From CAVQGZ01 sp963712175 (lineage in GTDB: Bacteria > Actinomycetota > Actinomycetes > Jiangellales > Jiangellaceae): a stretch of DNA of 30,106 bases. The notes beneath the pieces are model-generated. The model saw only the letters and a program-made list of their open reading frames with translations, ran no database searches and was not told the origin of the DNA. The DNA is taken from contig CAVQGZ010000006.1 in NCBI GenBank assembly GCA_963712175.1, positions 1 to 30,106 on the forward strand, given 5' to 3'. Both the position numbers and the translations under genes were made by a program. The first letter of the stretch is position 1. Each line of letters starts with the position of its first letter. This document shows, piece after piece, positions 23,568 through 30,106 of this stretch.

Positions 23568-24746
23568 GTGATCGACGAAACCGTCCGGGCAGTTCGGCAT
23601 CCCCGTCGCACGCTGGGGAAGGCTGTGCGCAGTGCCCAGGCGGCGCGGCTGGTCTCTGATCTGGATCGCCGCCTCTCGCACTACCGGCGCGACCGCAAGT
23701 TCGGAGCCGGGTCGTTCCGCGGGATAGACGTCGTCGTCCATCGTGGTTACGTGGTCGGCGACGAGGTCCGTGTCCACCTCAGGGTCCTCGAGGAGCCGGC
23801 AACCCCCGAAGCGGGTCAGGGCCTGCCCTTCTACGACGTGGCGAAGCAGAACATGCGCCGGTACGGGGCTCTGGGTCTTCCCCAGGTCGACGTCGTCGTG
23901 CGCGTCGGCGAGGTCGAGACCCAGGTCACGACCGAACGTCGGGGCTACGCGGCGACAACGCTCACGGTGCCTGGACTCCAGCCGGGCTGGCACCGCGTGG
24001 ACGTGACGCTCGTGCCCGACGAGGTCGACGCAGACGCGGTGACCGGCAGGGGACGTGTCCTGGTGCCTGATCCCGAGGCCCCGTTCGCCGTCATCAGCGA
24101 CATCGACGACACGGTGCTGCGCTCCCGCGTCACCGAGGGCGTGCGGGCGATGCTCACGACGCTCGTCGGCGACGCGAACAGCCGCGACGCCATCCCGGGC
24201 ATGGCCTCGCTCTACCGCGGCCTCAACCGTGGTCCCGGTGACGCCGAGGGCGTCGTGGCGTCCCTGCCGTCCTTCTTCTACGTGTCGACGGGGTCGTGGG
24301 CCATGTACCCGCTTCTCACGAAGTTCCTGCAGGGCCGCGGGTTCCCGCGAGGCCCGCTCTTCCTGACCGACTGGGGTCCGACCGACCGCTACATCGTCAG
24401 GTCGGGCAAGGAGCACAAGCGCAACTCCATCGGGCGACTGCTCAACGCGTACCCGTCCACGCGATTCGTGCTGATCGGGGACTCCGGTCAGGGCGACCCC
24501 GAGGTGTACCTGGAGATCGCCGGAAGCCACCCGACGCAGGTGGCGGCCATCGTGATCATCGATGTCGGCCCACACCTGGCCGATCGCGCCGAGCAGCTGA
24601 CGGCACGCGCCACGGAAGCGCAAGCGAACGGGGTTCAGTTCCACTTCGTTCCTGATGCCCTGGCGGCCGCTGAGGTGGCGCAAGGGCTCGGATTCTGCGA
24701 CAGCGCCACGATCGATGAGGTCGAGACAGAGCTGCTGGGCCGATGA
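23568..24746 (+). CDS. App1-family phosphatase domain protein (DUF2183)
   Basis: A 392-residue protein of the App1/DUF2183 family; the yeast member is a phosphatidate phosphatase. The HAD-like motif SDIDDTVLRS (DxDxT, ~181-190) carries the nucleophile. Further conserved segments are SLPSFFYVSTGSWAMYPLL (~226-244), FLTDWGP, KEHKRNSI and the acidic motif GDSGQGDPEVY (~304-314). An N-terminal beta-rich region (~45-165) precedes it. No signal peptide is seen, so it is probably cytosolic or membrane-peripheral. The start is GTG 23568, with CAGGCT ending 6 nt before it, fitting a leaderless start. The substrate in bacteria is not established. Confidence 0.88.
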   Translation: MIDETVRAVRHPRRTLGKAVRSAQAARLVSDLDRRLSHYRRDRKFGAGSFRGIDVVVHRGYVVGDEVRVHLRVLEEPATPEAGQGLPFYDVAKQNMRRYGALGLPQVDVVVRVGEVETQVTTERRGYAATTLTVPGLQPGWHRVDVTLVPDEVDADAVTGRGRVLVPDPEAPFAVISDIDDTVLRSRVTEGVRAMLTTLVGDANSRDAIPGMASLYRGLNRGPGDAEGVVASLPSFFYVSTGSWAMYPLLTKFLQGRGFPRGPLFLTDWGPTDRYIVRSGKEHKRNSIGRLLNAYPSTRFVLIGDSGQGDPEVYLEIAGSHPTQVAAIVIIDVGPHLADRAEQLTARATEAQANGVQFHFVPDALAAAEVAQGLGFCDSATIDEVETELLGR

Positions 24747-24778
24747 AGCGCAGTCGGGTCTACCGGCGGCCGCGACCG

Positions 24779-24784
24779 TAGACT
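24779..24784 (+). promoter_or_regulatory. -10 element for tRNA-Thr
   Basis: TAGACT lies 12 nt upstream of the tRNA 5' end. No clear -35 is visible. Confidence 0.45.
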
Positions 24785-24796
24785 TCGTGGGTCATC

Positions 24797-24872
24797 GCCG
24801 GCGTGGCGCAACTGGCAGCGCACCTGTCTTGTAAACAGGTGGTTAGGGGTTCGAGTCCCCTCGCCGGCTCCA
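24797..24872 (+). tRNA. tRNA-Thr (anticodon TGT)
   Basis: A 76-nt cloverleaf with encoded CCA. Acceptor stem GCCGGCG (24797-24803) pairs with CGCCGGC (24862-24868). The anticodon stem CCTGT/ACAGG encloses loop CTTGTAA with anticodon TGT. The T arm has GGTTCGAGTCC. The discriminator is T and CCA is at 24870-24872. It marks the left edge of the accessory part of the window. Confidence 0.96.
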
Positions 24873-24891
24873 GCATCGGTGTAGGTCAGCG

Positions 24892-24917
24892 CCGCTTTTC
24901 CGGGGCATCGGAAGCGG
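24892..24917 (+). terminator. Hairpin downstream of tRNA-Thr
   Basis: CCGCTT (24892-24897) with AAGCGG (24912-24917), and CCG (24900-24902) with CGG (24909-24911) inside, form an interrupted stem 20 nt after the tRNA. Confidence 0.5.
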
Positions 24918-25255
24918 TTCTGACGCCTCTGTCCGGTTCCGGGGGATGACCGGTCGGGGGTGTCAGGAGTTCGGGAGCTCAGCCGGGCGCGTGCGGTGGT
25001 GAGCTCTCATCGGGGGTGCGGGGCAGCGGTTGGTGTGGCGCGTCACGGAACGGCACGGGCCTGTTGGTGGCGGTGAGGTCGGTGGTGGAGCCCCGCTGGC
25101 CACGGCGTTGGGATCGCCCCCGATTCTCGACCCTCCTGTCTCCACCGGGGGGAGTCGACGTGGCACATCGCGCCTGGCGACGGCGGCGCTCCGCCCCGGG
25201 TATCGGTGGGTCTCGGCGACTGCCACGCCGCGAGGAGAGGGCACGGTCGGGTCGC
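24918..25255. other. Intergenic stretch, no gene seen
   Basis: About 340 bp of GC-rich sequence between the tRNA hairpin and the next promoter. Open frames cross it, but none shows recognisable motifs or a plausible start with ribosome site. I found no repeat of the tRNA 3' end and no integrase gene. Confidence 0.5.
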
Positions 25256-25261
25256 TAGTGT
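25256..25261 (+). promoter_or_regulatory. -10-like element of the unrecognised gene (leaderless)
   Basis: TAGTGT ends 7 nt before ATG 25269; no ribosome site lies between. Confidence 0.35.
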
Positions 25262-25268
25262 CACGTCG

Positions 25269-25875
25269 ATGTCTGACCCGTTCCCGGCCGAGTTCGACCC
25301 TGGCCATGGCCTGCGGGCGGAGTTTCGCGAGATGGCCCGCCAGTCCGGCCGCATGCTCAACGCGCGCTTCTCCGCCCAGATCGCCGGGGCGGAGAACCTG
25401 CTCACCAAGGCGATCCGAGCCTCTCGGCTCGGGTGACGGCGACCGGGCGGAGGCGCTGATTGAGCGGGCCTCCCGGATGCCCTACGACGAGCGCGAACAG
25501 GACTCCCCGGGCGTGCGGGCCGCCTCGGTGCTGGTCTACAGCCTGATCAGCGACCGGTTCGAGGACAGCGAGGCCGACGACCTGGCATGGCTCGACGTGG
25601 TCCTCGCGGTGCATCCCGGTCTGGACCCGCTGGGTCAGGCTGAGGTGGCGTCGCTAGTCCACGGATTCGTCCTGCAGGGAGCGATCTTCACCCTCACTGC
25701 CACCGAGAAGCGGCGCATCCGACAGGCCTTCGGTGACGCCCCACTCGAGGCCGACCTGGGAGACGGTCCCGACGCAACCGTCGAGCAGCGGGCCGACATC
25801 ATCCGATCACTGACCCTCGCCGCGGCGGCCCTGAGCGAGGCCTACGCCACCGCATCGGACACCCGTTTGGTGTGA
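25269..25875 (+). pseudogene. Unrecognised protein, frame-broken near 25430
   Basis: Two open segments form one helical protein of about 201 residues if a single base is removed near 25420-25430. The first part is MSDPFPAEFDPGHGLRAEFR... to KAIRASR. The second continues SGDGDRAEALIERASRMPYD to EAYATASDTRLV. The protein is acidic, largely alpha-helical, with no signal peptide or membrane segment (FVLQGAIFTLTATEKRRIRQAF is the most hydrophobic part). No family is recognised. As in mshA, the break is a +1 insertion ahead of GGGTGACGG, so a sequencing error is likely. It stands alone, with 196 nt to the next gene. Confidence 0.6.
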
Positions 25876-26071
25876 ACGCTGGCTGTCGCGCGCCCGGTGC
25901 CCGCCGGCCCGACCCTCGGCCGTGAGCAGTGCTCGTGTGGCCGCGATCCGAGTGTGCTGGGAAACGGGGGTGAGCGGGTGAGTGTGGCGCTAGGTTTCGC
26001 TCATCCGGAGCACGGAGGGCCGTCGGAGTCCTTCCGAGAGCCGTGCCGCCGGGTCTCGAAAGGACATCCGC

Positions 26072-26485
26072 ATGGCCGACCACAAGGCGCTGGTCCAGGG
26101 GTTCTACGACGCCTTGGCGGCTGGCCAGGACGTTGATGCGGCGATCGACCGCTACCTGGCCGAGGACTTCGTCGAGCACGAAGCCCTCCCCGGGATGGAC
26201 ACCACCCGAGAGGCGCCGCGGCAGGTGTTCAAGATGGCCCAAGTGGCGATTCCCGACTTCTCCATCACCGCCCACGAGATGCTCCAAGACGGGGACAAGG
26301 TGGCTATGCGGGCGACCTTCAGCGGGACGCACCAAGGCGAGTTCATGGGATTCCCGGCCAGCGGGAAGCGGGTCGACATCGCCGTGATCGACATCTACCA
26401 GGTCCGGGACGACAAGATCGTCGCCCACTGGGGGCTGACGAACATGACCGATGTGATGGCACCGGCGGAGGCAGCAGCCAGCTAG
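26072..26485 (+). CDS. SnoaL-like ester cyclase family protein
   Basis: A 137-residue NTF2-like protein. The N-terminal helix DHKALVQGFYDALAAGQDVD is followed by YLAEDFVEHEALPGMDTTRE, the strand KVAMRATFSGTHQGEFMGFPASGKRVDI (~75-102), and IDIYQVRDDKIVAHWGLTNMTDVM, typical of SnoaL-like 'ester cyclase' proteins. In SnoaL itself, Asp and His in such segments catalyse polyketide ring closure. Most stand-alone relatives have unknown substrates, and no polyketide genes are nearby. AAAGGA lies about 9 nt before ATG 26072. The gene is followed by a perfect 8-bp hairpin. Confidence 0.88.
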   Translation: MADHKALVQGFYDALAAGQDVDAAIDRYLAEDFVEHEALPGMDTTREAPRQVFKMAQVAIPDFSITAHEMLQDGDKVAMRATFSGTHQGEFMGFPASGKRVDIAVIDIYQVRDDKIVAHWGLTNMTDVMAPAEAAAS

Positions 26486-26499
26486 TCCGCGGCTCGTCG

Positions 26500-26519
26500 G
26501 TGAGGCCAGCCGGCCTCAC
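26500..26519 (+). terminator. Hairpin after the SnoaL-like gene
   Basis: GTGAGGCC (26500-26507) and GGCCTCAC (26512-26519) form a perfect stem with a 4-nt loop, 15 nt after the stop. There is no T run. Confidence 0.6.
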
Positions 26520-26703
26520 CGCAGCCGGCCGGGTGCCCGCGGGTTGGGACGCTCCGCTGGCCCGACGATCAGTGCGGAGTACGGGCGCCCAGGCGCGACC
26601 ACATAGCCGCATGCAGTGCGTCCGTGGTCGGGCCGCAAGTGGGGCGACAGGCGGCGCTGTGACGCACCCACAGGACGATCAGTGTGCGGCCGACGCCGAA
26701 GCG

Positions 26704-26741
26704 CTACCCTAGTAGCATCGTCAGTCCTACCAGGGTAGGAT
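26704..26741 (+). promoter_or_regulatory. Operator pair and promoter of the mazEF genes
   Basis: CTACCCTAGTAG (26704-26715) and CTACCAGGGTAG (26727-26738) are related imperfect palindromes; the reverse complement of the second matches the first at 11 of 12 positions. The second extends to CCTACC-AG-GGTAGG (26726-26739). A -10 element TAGGAT (26736-26741) overlaps it and ends 6 nt before ATG 26748. The layout suits autorepression by a ribbon-helix-helix antitoxin. Confidence 0.65.
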
Positions 26742-26747
26742 TGCTTC

Positions 26748-26978
26748 ATGAAGTTGAGTGTCAGCCTGTCCGAGGAAGACGTCGCCACCCTGGACCGCTA
26801 CGCCGACGCGGCGGGACTCACCTCACGCTCTGCGGCGATCCAGCGCGCCATCCGAATGCTGGGTGACCCTGCCCTAGACGACGCGTACGCGGCCGCATGG
26901 GAGGAGTGGGAAGCCTCAGGCGATGCCGCCGCGTGGGAGACAAGTCTTGCGGACGGGCTCGTCGATGCTGCGCGGTGA
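26748..26978 (+). CDS. Ribbon-helix-helix antitoxin of a MazEF-type pair
   Basis: A 76-residue antitoxin. Residues 1-~40 form a ribbon-helix-helix DNA-binding domain: strand MKLSVSLS, helix EEDVATLDRYADAAG, turn, helix SRSAAIQRAIRML. The C-terminal acidic, Trp-rich part (YAAAWEEWEASGDAAAWETS) would wrap the toxin and block its active site. The C-terminal coding end overlaps the toxin start by 14 nt. It should repress its own promoter through the palindromes at 26704-26739. The mRNA is probably leaderless, starting at the ATG. Confidence 0.9.
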   Translation: MKLSVSLSEEDVATLDRYADAAGLTSRSAAIQRAIRMLGDPALDDAYAAAWEEWEASGDAAAWETSLADGLVDAAR

Positions 26979-27312
26979 GATCCGGTTGACCGATCTCGAC
27001 CCGACACAGGGAAGCGAAGCCGGCAAGCGGCGCCCCGCGGTCCTGGTCAGCAACGACCGCGCCAATGCCACCGCAGCCCGGCTGGGCCGCGGTGTCGTGA
27101 CCGTAGTCCCAGTCACCAGCAACGTCACCCGTGTCTTCCCGTTCCAGGCCCTGCTGACAGCCGACGAGACCGGCCTGCGGGTGGACTCCAAAGCACAGTG
27201 CGAACAGATCCGTTCGGTGTCGGTGCATCGGTTGGGCACGGTCATGGGGCGTGTCCCGCCCCACGTCATGGAACGACTCGACGACGCCCTTCGGGCACAC
27301 CTCCAGCTGTAG
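26965..27312 (+). CDS. mazF: MazF-type endoribonuclease toxin
   Basis: A 115-residue PemK/MazF toxin, a sequence-specific single-strand RNA cleaver. It has the N-terminal GEIRLTDLDPTQGSEAGKRRPAVLVSND motif with the active-site Arg, the VVTVVPVTSN strand with the conserved Thr, and CEQIRSVSVHRLG near the end of the domain. ATG 26965 is preferred to an in-frame start at 26923 because the domain begins at LRGEIRL and toxins of this family start just there. The overlap with the antitoxin gene couples translation. It has no sign of inactivation. Confidence 0.92.
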   Translation: MLRGEIRLTDLDPTQGSEAGKRRPAVLVSNDRANATAARLGRGVVTVVPVTSNVTRVFPFQALLTADETGLRVDSKAQCEQIRSVSVHRLGTVMGRVPPHVMERLDDALRAHLQL

Positions 27313-27573
27313 CCAGGCTCGAGGCCAGCCGGTAGGGCGACCTTGCCAGGCAGGTGGACCACAAACCCATGACCGACGTCGTAGCCCCTACTGGGCGCAG
27401 GCGATGCGGCCCCGTGGATCGAATCCAGGCTCGTCGCGGTGCGTCCTCTGGCGGCGGTGTGGGTCAACATCGGTGTGCAGCCGAACTTGTGCAGCGAGCG
27501 GTGGTCAGTGTGGGCACCAGATGGCACACTGGTACCGGAAGTCGTACCACTAGGAGTCGTGTTGGCTGTCACC
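27313..27573. other. Stretch between mazF and the insertion sequence, no gene recognised
   Basis: About 260 bp with no recognisable gene. Short open frames on both strands lack motifs. One plus-strand frame runs to TGA 27574 (…VWAPDGTLVPEVVPLGVV…) and could be a remnant interrupted by the insertion sequence, but nothing identifies it. Confidence 0.4.
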
Positions 27574-27589
27574 TGAGAATGACAACCCC

Positions 27590-27625
27590 ATTTGGCCCCA
27601 CTGTGATGCTCTGATTTGGCCCCAC
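27590..27625. repeat. Left terminal repeats of the IS21 element
   Basis: Two copies of ATTTGGCCCCAC with a 24-bp period. They are the likely IstA binding sites at this end. Confidence 0.75.
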
Positions 27626-27641
27626 CCCTGTGGGGGTCGGG

Positions 27642-28436
27642 TCAGGTGTGGCTGGGGGGCTCCTTTCGTCGGCTGGCGCGGAGGCGGTAGGACGCTGTGC
27701 CGGTCTGGATGATGTGGGCGTTGAAGGTGAGCCGGTCGACGACAGCGGCGGCAAGGCGGGGGTCGGTGAACGTGGCGCCCCACTCGCTGAAGGGGGCGTT
27801 GGACGCGCAGGCGATGGATGCTCGTTCCTCGCGGGCGGTGATGATCTGGAACAGGAGTTCGGCTCCACGAGGGTCGAGGTGGACGTAGCCGAGTTCGTCG
27901 AGGCAAAGCAGGTCGAGTCGGGCGTAGCGGCCCACGACGCGGGACAGTTCCTTGTCGTCGGCTGCCTCGATGAGTTCGTTGACCAAAGCGGCTGTGGTGA
28001 CGTAGCGCACGCGGCGTCCCTGTTCGGCGGCTGCGGTGCCCAGCGCGATGAGTAGGTGGGTCTTGCCCGTGCCGGAGTCGCCGAGCAGGACCAGGGGTTC
28101 TCCCCGGTCGATCCAGGCGCAGCAGGCGAGGTCGGCCACCGTGGCTGCGGGTAGGTCGGGCAGGTGGCTGGTGTCGAAGTCGGTGAGCCTCTTCGTGCGT
28201 GGGAACTTGGCTTCCTTGACCCGGCGGGCCTGACGACGGGCATCGCGCTCGTCGCATTCGGCGGTGAGGACCTCGGCCAGGTAGGCCTTGTGGGACAGGC
28301 GCTGCTTGGATGCCGCAGCGGCCATGGGGATCGCGTTCTCACGGATCGTGGGCAGTTGCAGGGTGCGGGTTGCCGCACCGATCGCGGCCTCGGCTGCCTG
28401 GTCGCTGAGCACGCTGAGTGCGGGCGTGGTGGTCAT
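27642..28436 (-). CDS. istB: IS21 transposition helper ATPase IstB
   Basis: A 264-residue DnaC-like AAA+ ATPase that selects target DNA and stimulates the IstA transposase. An N-terminal helical region (1-~95) includes HKAYLAEVLTAECDERDARR. Walker A GDSGTGKT is at 119-126 and Walker B LLCLDE at 176-181, followed by LGYVHLDPRGAELLFQIITAREERAS and the sensor region ASNAPFSEWG. The C-terminal DRLTFNAHIIQTGTASYRLR matches the family. ATG 28436 overlaps the istA stop by 4 nt (ATGA), the standard IS21 coupling. The length is complete. Confidence 0.95.
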   Translation of the reverse strand: MTTTPALSVLSDQAAEAAIGAATRTLQLPTIRENAIPMAAAASKQRLSHKAYLAEVLTAECDERDARRQARRVKEAKFPRTKRLTDFDTSHLPDLPAATVADLACCAWIDRGEPLVLLGDSGTGKTHLLIALGTAAAEQGRRVRYVTTAALVNELIEAADDKELSRVVGRYARLDLLCLDELGYVHLDPRGAELLFQIITAREERASIACASNAPFSEWGATFTDPRLAAAVVDRLTFNAHIIQTGTASYRLRASRRKEPPSHT

Positions 28437-29986
28437 GCGGTTGCTCCGTTCAGGAGGTCGTCGTAGCCGGCCAGGGACGGCACGGGCCGTTCGACTGCGG
28501 CGGGCACGGTGGCGGCGAGAGCGGCGGGCAGGGGCACCGGCGGTGGGGTGGTACCGGCCAGCATCGAGCGTCGCGCCTCGACGGCGACGAGGTCGGGATC
28601 GACGCTGGGGATCGCCAGTGCGGCATCGACCCCGGCGATGACCGCGACCGCGGGAAGAGTCCGATGCAGCAGCAAGACCCCCACCAGGGCCCGGGTGCCG
28701 GGCCCGTCGCCGAGCTGACGGCGCGCGGCATCCCAGAACCGCTGATGGGTTCGGGTGAACGCGCCGCCGGCGCGGGCAGCCGCCAGCGCTGTGGCGCCGG
28801 CCAACGCGCCGGGCTTGCGCGTGAGGACCTCCAGGTAGTGGTCCAACACCAAGACCTCGCTGCCCTTGTGCAGCGAGCGGGTGTGGGTGGCCACGACCGT
28901 GCCGGCGTCGAGGACGCGGACCGTGTCCGCCCCGAGCCTGACCTCCAGGCGGCGACCGGCGTAGCGGGCCGGCACGGAGTAGTAGGACTGGCGGACACAG
29001 ACCCTGGCTTTGGTGTCGACACGACACGACAAGACGAGCGCGACGTCGAAGACCTCACCCGGCAGCGGGCGCAGCAGCGGCTGCTCACGGGCCGCAGCGA
29101 CACCGACGGTCTCCGCCCGCGACCCGATCCGCCGGGCGTCATCGCGACGATCGGCCGCGGCCAGGGCCTCGTTGAGTGCCGCCAGGGATCCCACGTGCGG
29201 GACCGGGGTCAGGTGCCGGCGACGGAACCTGCCGATCTCTCCCTCGACTCCACCCTTCTCGTGTGCTCCCTCCACGCCGGGCAGGCAAAAGAACGAGTCG
29301 TAGCCGTAGTGCGAGCGCAACGCCACGAACCGAGGGTTCTGCAACCGCTCGCGACCCAGCGCGACCCGGATCACCGCCGGAGTCAGGTTGTCGTAGCGGA
29401 TCATCCCGACCGGGACCCCGCCCAACGCCACGAACGCGCGGACGTGACCATCAAGGAACGACTCCTGGGACTGGTTGGCATAGGCGATGTGGACGGCCTT
29501 GCCCGAGTGCGACAACCGCAGGCAGAACATGAACAGCTTCATCACCACCCCGGCGATCACCGCCTGGAACTCCCCGAAGTCGACCTCGGCCTCCTGCGCC
29601 GGCGGGTGGGTCTGCGGGACCATCACCTGAGTCCGGCCACCGTCGATCTCCACCCGCAGCCGGGCCACAAGCTGGCGCACGCTGGACTCCGCGACCACCG
29701 CGCCCTGCTCATCGAGCAGCCGCTGCCAGACTCTGCGCGCGGTGTGGCGCTGCTTGCGCGGCGCGGTCAAGTCAGCCACCAGCCACCCTCGGATCGTGGC
29801 CTCGTAGGGACCGAGCACCGGCGCGGTCCGCGACGGCGACTTCCGTCTCGGCGGCACCGCGTCGGTCAACGCGGCCCGAACCGTGCGGCGATGCACCCGA
29901 TGCCTGTCAGCGAGCGCCCTAATCGACAGCTCTTCATCGCGGGCATCGCGTCGGATAGTTTCGAACTGCTCCACTCTCGATCTCAC
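28433..29986 (-). CDS. istA: IS21 family transposase IstA
   Basis: A 517-residue DDE transposase. The N-terminal helix-turn-helix (SIRALADRHRVHRRTVRAAL, 21-40) binds the terminal repeats. The integrase core has Asp136 in EAEVDFGEF, Asp199 in GMIRYDNL and Glu248 in HEKGGVEGEIG. A C-terminal beta-barrel and basic region follow (VRQSYYSVPARYAGRRLEVRLG). GTG 29986 is chosen because AAGGGG lies 6 nt upstream; GTG 29992 would leave no spacing, and the frame is open to 30073. The gene appears intact, with no internal stops. Confidence 0.93.
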   Translation of the reverse strand: MRSRVEQFETIRRDARDEELSIRALADRHRVHRRTVRAALTDAVPPRRKSPSRTAPVLGPYEATIRGWLVADLTAPRKQRHTARRVWQRLLDEQGAVVAESSVRQLVARLRVEIDGGRTQVMVPQTHPPAQEAEVDFGEFQAVIAGVVMKLFMFCLRLSHSGKAVHIAYANQSQESFLDGHVRAFVALGGVPVGMIRYDNLTPAVIRVALGRERLQNPRFVALRSHYGYDSFFCLPGVEGAHEKGGVEGEIGRFRRRHLTPVPHVGSLAALNEALAAADRRDDARRIGSRAETVGVAAAREQPLLRPLPGEVFDVALVLSCRVDTKARVCVRQSYYSVPARYAGRRLEVRLGADTVRVLDAGTVVATHTRSLHKGSEVLVLDHYLEVLTRKPGALAGATALAAARAGGAFTRTHQRFWDAARRQLGDGPGTRALVGVLLLHRTLPAVAVIAGVDAALAIPSVDPDLVAVEARRSMLAGTTPPPVPLPAALAATVPAAVERPVPSLAGYDDLLNGATA

Positions 29987-30058
29987 TTCCACCCCTTCAC
30001 GCCACGTAGTTCGCCTTGGCAGACGAACACGAACGTACGGGGGACTAGTCGGTCGAGG

Positions 30059-30106
30059 GTGGGGCCACTTCAAGCCATCACTGCGGCTCCAACTGGGGCC
30101 ACTTCA
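30059..30106. repeat. Right terminal repeats of the IS21 element
   Basis: GGGGCCACTTCA occurs twice with a 34-bp period, inverted relative to the left repeats. The last copy coincides with the window edge, so the true terminus is probably just outside. Confidence 0.7.

Larger units (their letters stand above)
27577..30106 (-). mobile_element. IS21-family insertion sequence (right end at or beyond window edge)
   Basis: The element holds istA and istB in the usual overlapping order on the minus strand. Multiple terminal repeats, typical of IS21, flank them. On the left, ATTTGGCCCCAC occurs at 27590-27601 and 27614-27625. On the right, inverted counterparts GTGGGGCCACTTCA (30059-30072) and CTGGGGCCACTTCA (30093-30106) occur. 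The inter-repeat sequences are also similar when inverted (TGTGATGCTCTGA and CAGTGATGGCTTGA). The left boundary is uncertain by about 20 bp, and the right boundary may lie outside the window, so target duplications cannot be checked. Both genes look intact. Confidence 0.88.

Noticed and set aside
27416..27426. T-arm-like GGATCGAATCC, possibly a tRNA fragment or attachment site
   Set aside because: No matching acceptor or anticodon arms on either strand, and no similarity to the tRNA-Thr 3' end.
27554..27576. Exact left end of the IS21 element at TGTCACC or TGAGAATGACA
   Set aside because: Either could be the terminal TG, but without the right end or a target duplication the choice cannot be made.

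Overview
The window is high-GC DNA from an actinobacterium. Gene content and order place it there: mycothiol synthesis (mshA), CarD, SenX3-RegX3, an HbhA-like protein and a non-mevalonate isoprenoid pair. Two blocks match the order known from Mycobacterium tuberculosis (Rv0474-0476 with Rv0486-0491, and Rv3584-Rv3579c). The overall mix looks most like Propionibacteriales/Nocardioidaceae, for example Aeromicrobium or Nocardioides. That assignment is inference, not shown by the sequence.

Layout. 1-1087: remains of rmlA (rfbA) and rmlC (rfbC), recognisable only if many single extra bases are removed. 1244-4511: a cold-shock protein facing a large FG-GAP lipoprotein, separated by a shared terminator. 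4752-7080: XRE regulator, HbhA-like protein, DUF2516 membrane protein and AlaX. 7271-8818 (minus): L,D-transpeptidase and a macro-domain protein. 8970-11595: mshA (with a +1 frame break), a YbjN-like protein and gpmA. 11703-14395: phoU divergent from senX3-regX3, with a candidate PHO box between them. 14412-15769 (minus): an LpqE-like lipoprotein and a membrane-anchored thioredoxin-fold-like protein. 15972-20155: carD-ispD-ispF-cysS-rlmB, tightly packed. 20304-22827 (minus): a DUF4032 protein and an MsmK/UgpC-type ATPase. 23082-24746: a CBS-pair protein and an App1-type phosphatase. 24797-24872: tRNA-Thr(TGT).

Right of the tRNA (24.9-30.1 kb) the content becomes accessory: an unrecognised protein with a frame break, a SnoaL-like protein, a MazEF toxin-antitoxin pair with a double operator, and an IS21-family element (istA/istB) whose right end meets or passes the window edge.

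How the genes work together. SenX3-RegX3 with PhoU form the phosphate-sensing switch. CarD adjusts RNA polymerase initiation and is translationally coupled to ispD, apparently through a CTG start that overlaps its stop codon. MshA begins mycothiol synthesis; CysS charges tRNA-Cys, while cysteine for mycothiol is added by a different, MshC-type ligase not seen here. RlmB modifies 23S rRNA.

The most notable non-coding signals are: an 83-bp ungapped two-copy intergenic repeat (7171-7253 and 20214-20296); a recurrent -10-like hexamer ending exactly 6-7 nt before start codons, suggesting many leaderless mRNAs; a candidate PHO box; and the MazEF double operator. I see no clear undescribed multi-gene system. 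All frame breaks in the window are consistent with single-base insertions, which suggests residual sequencing error rather than gene decay.
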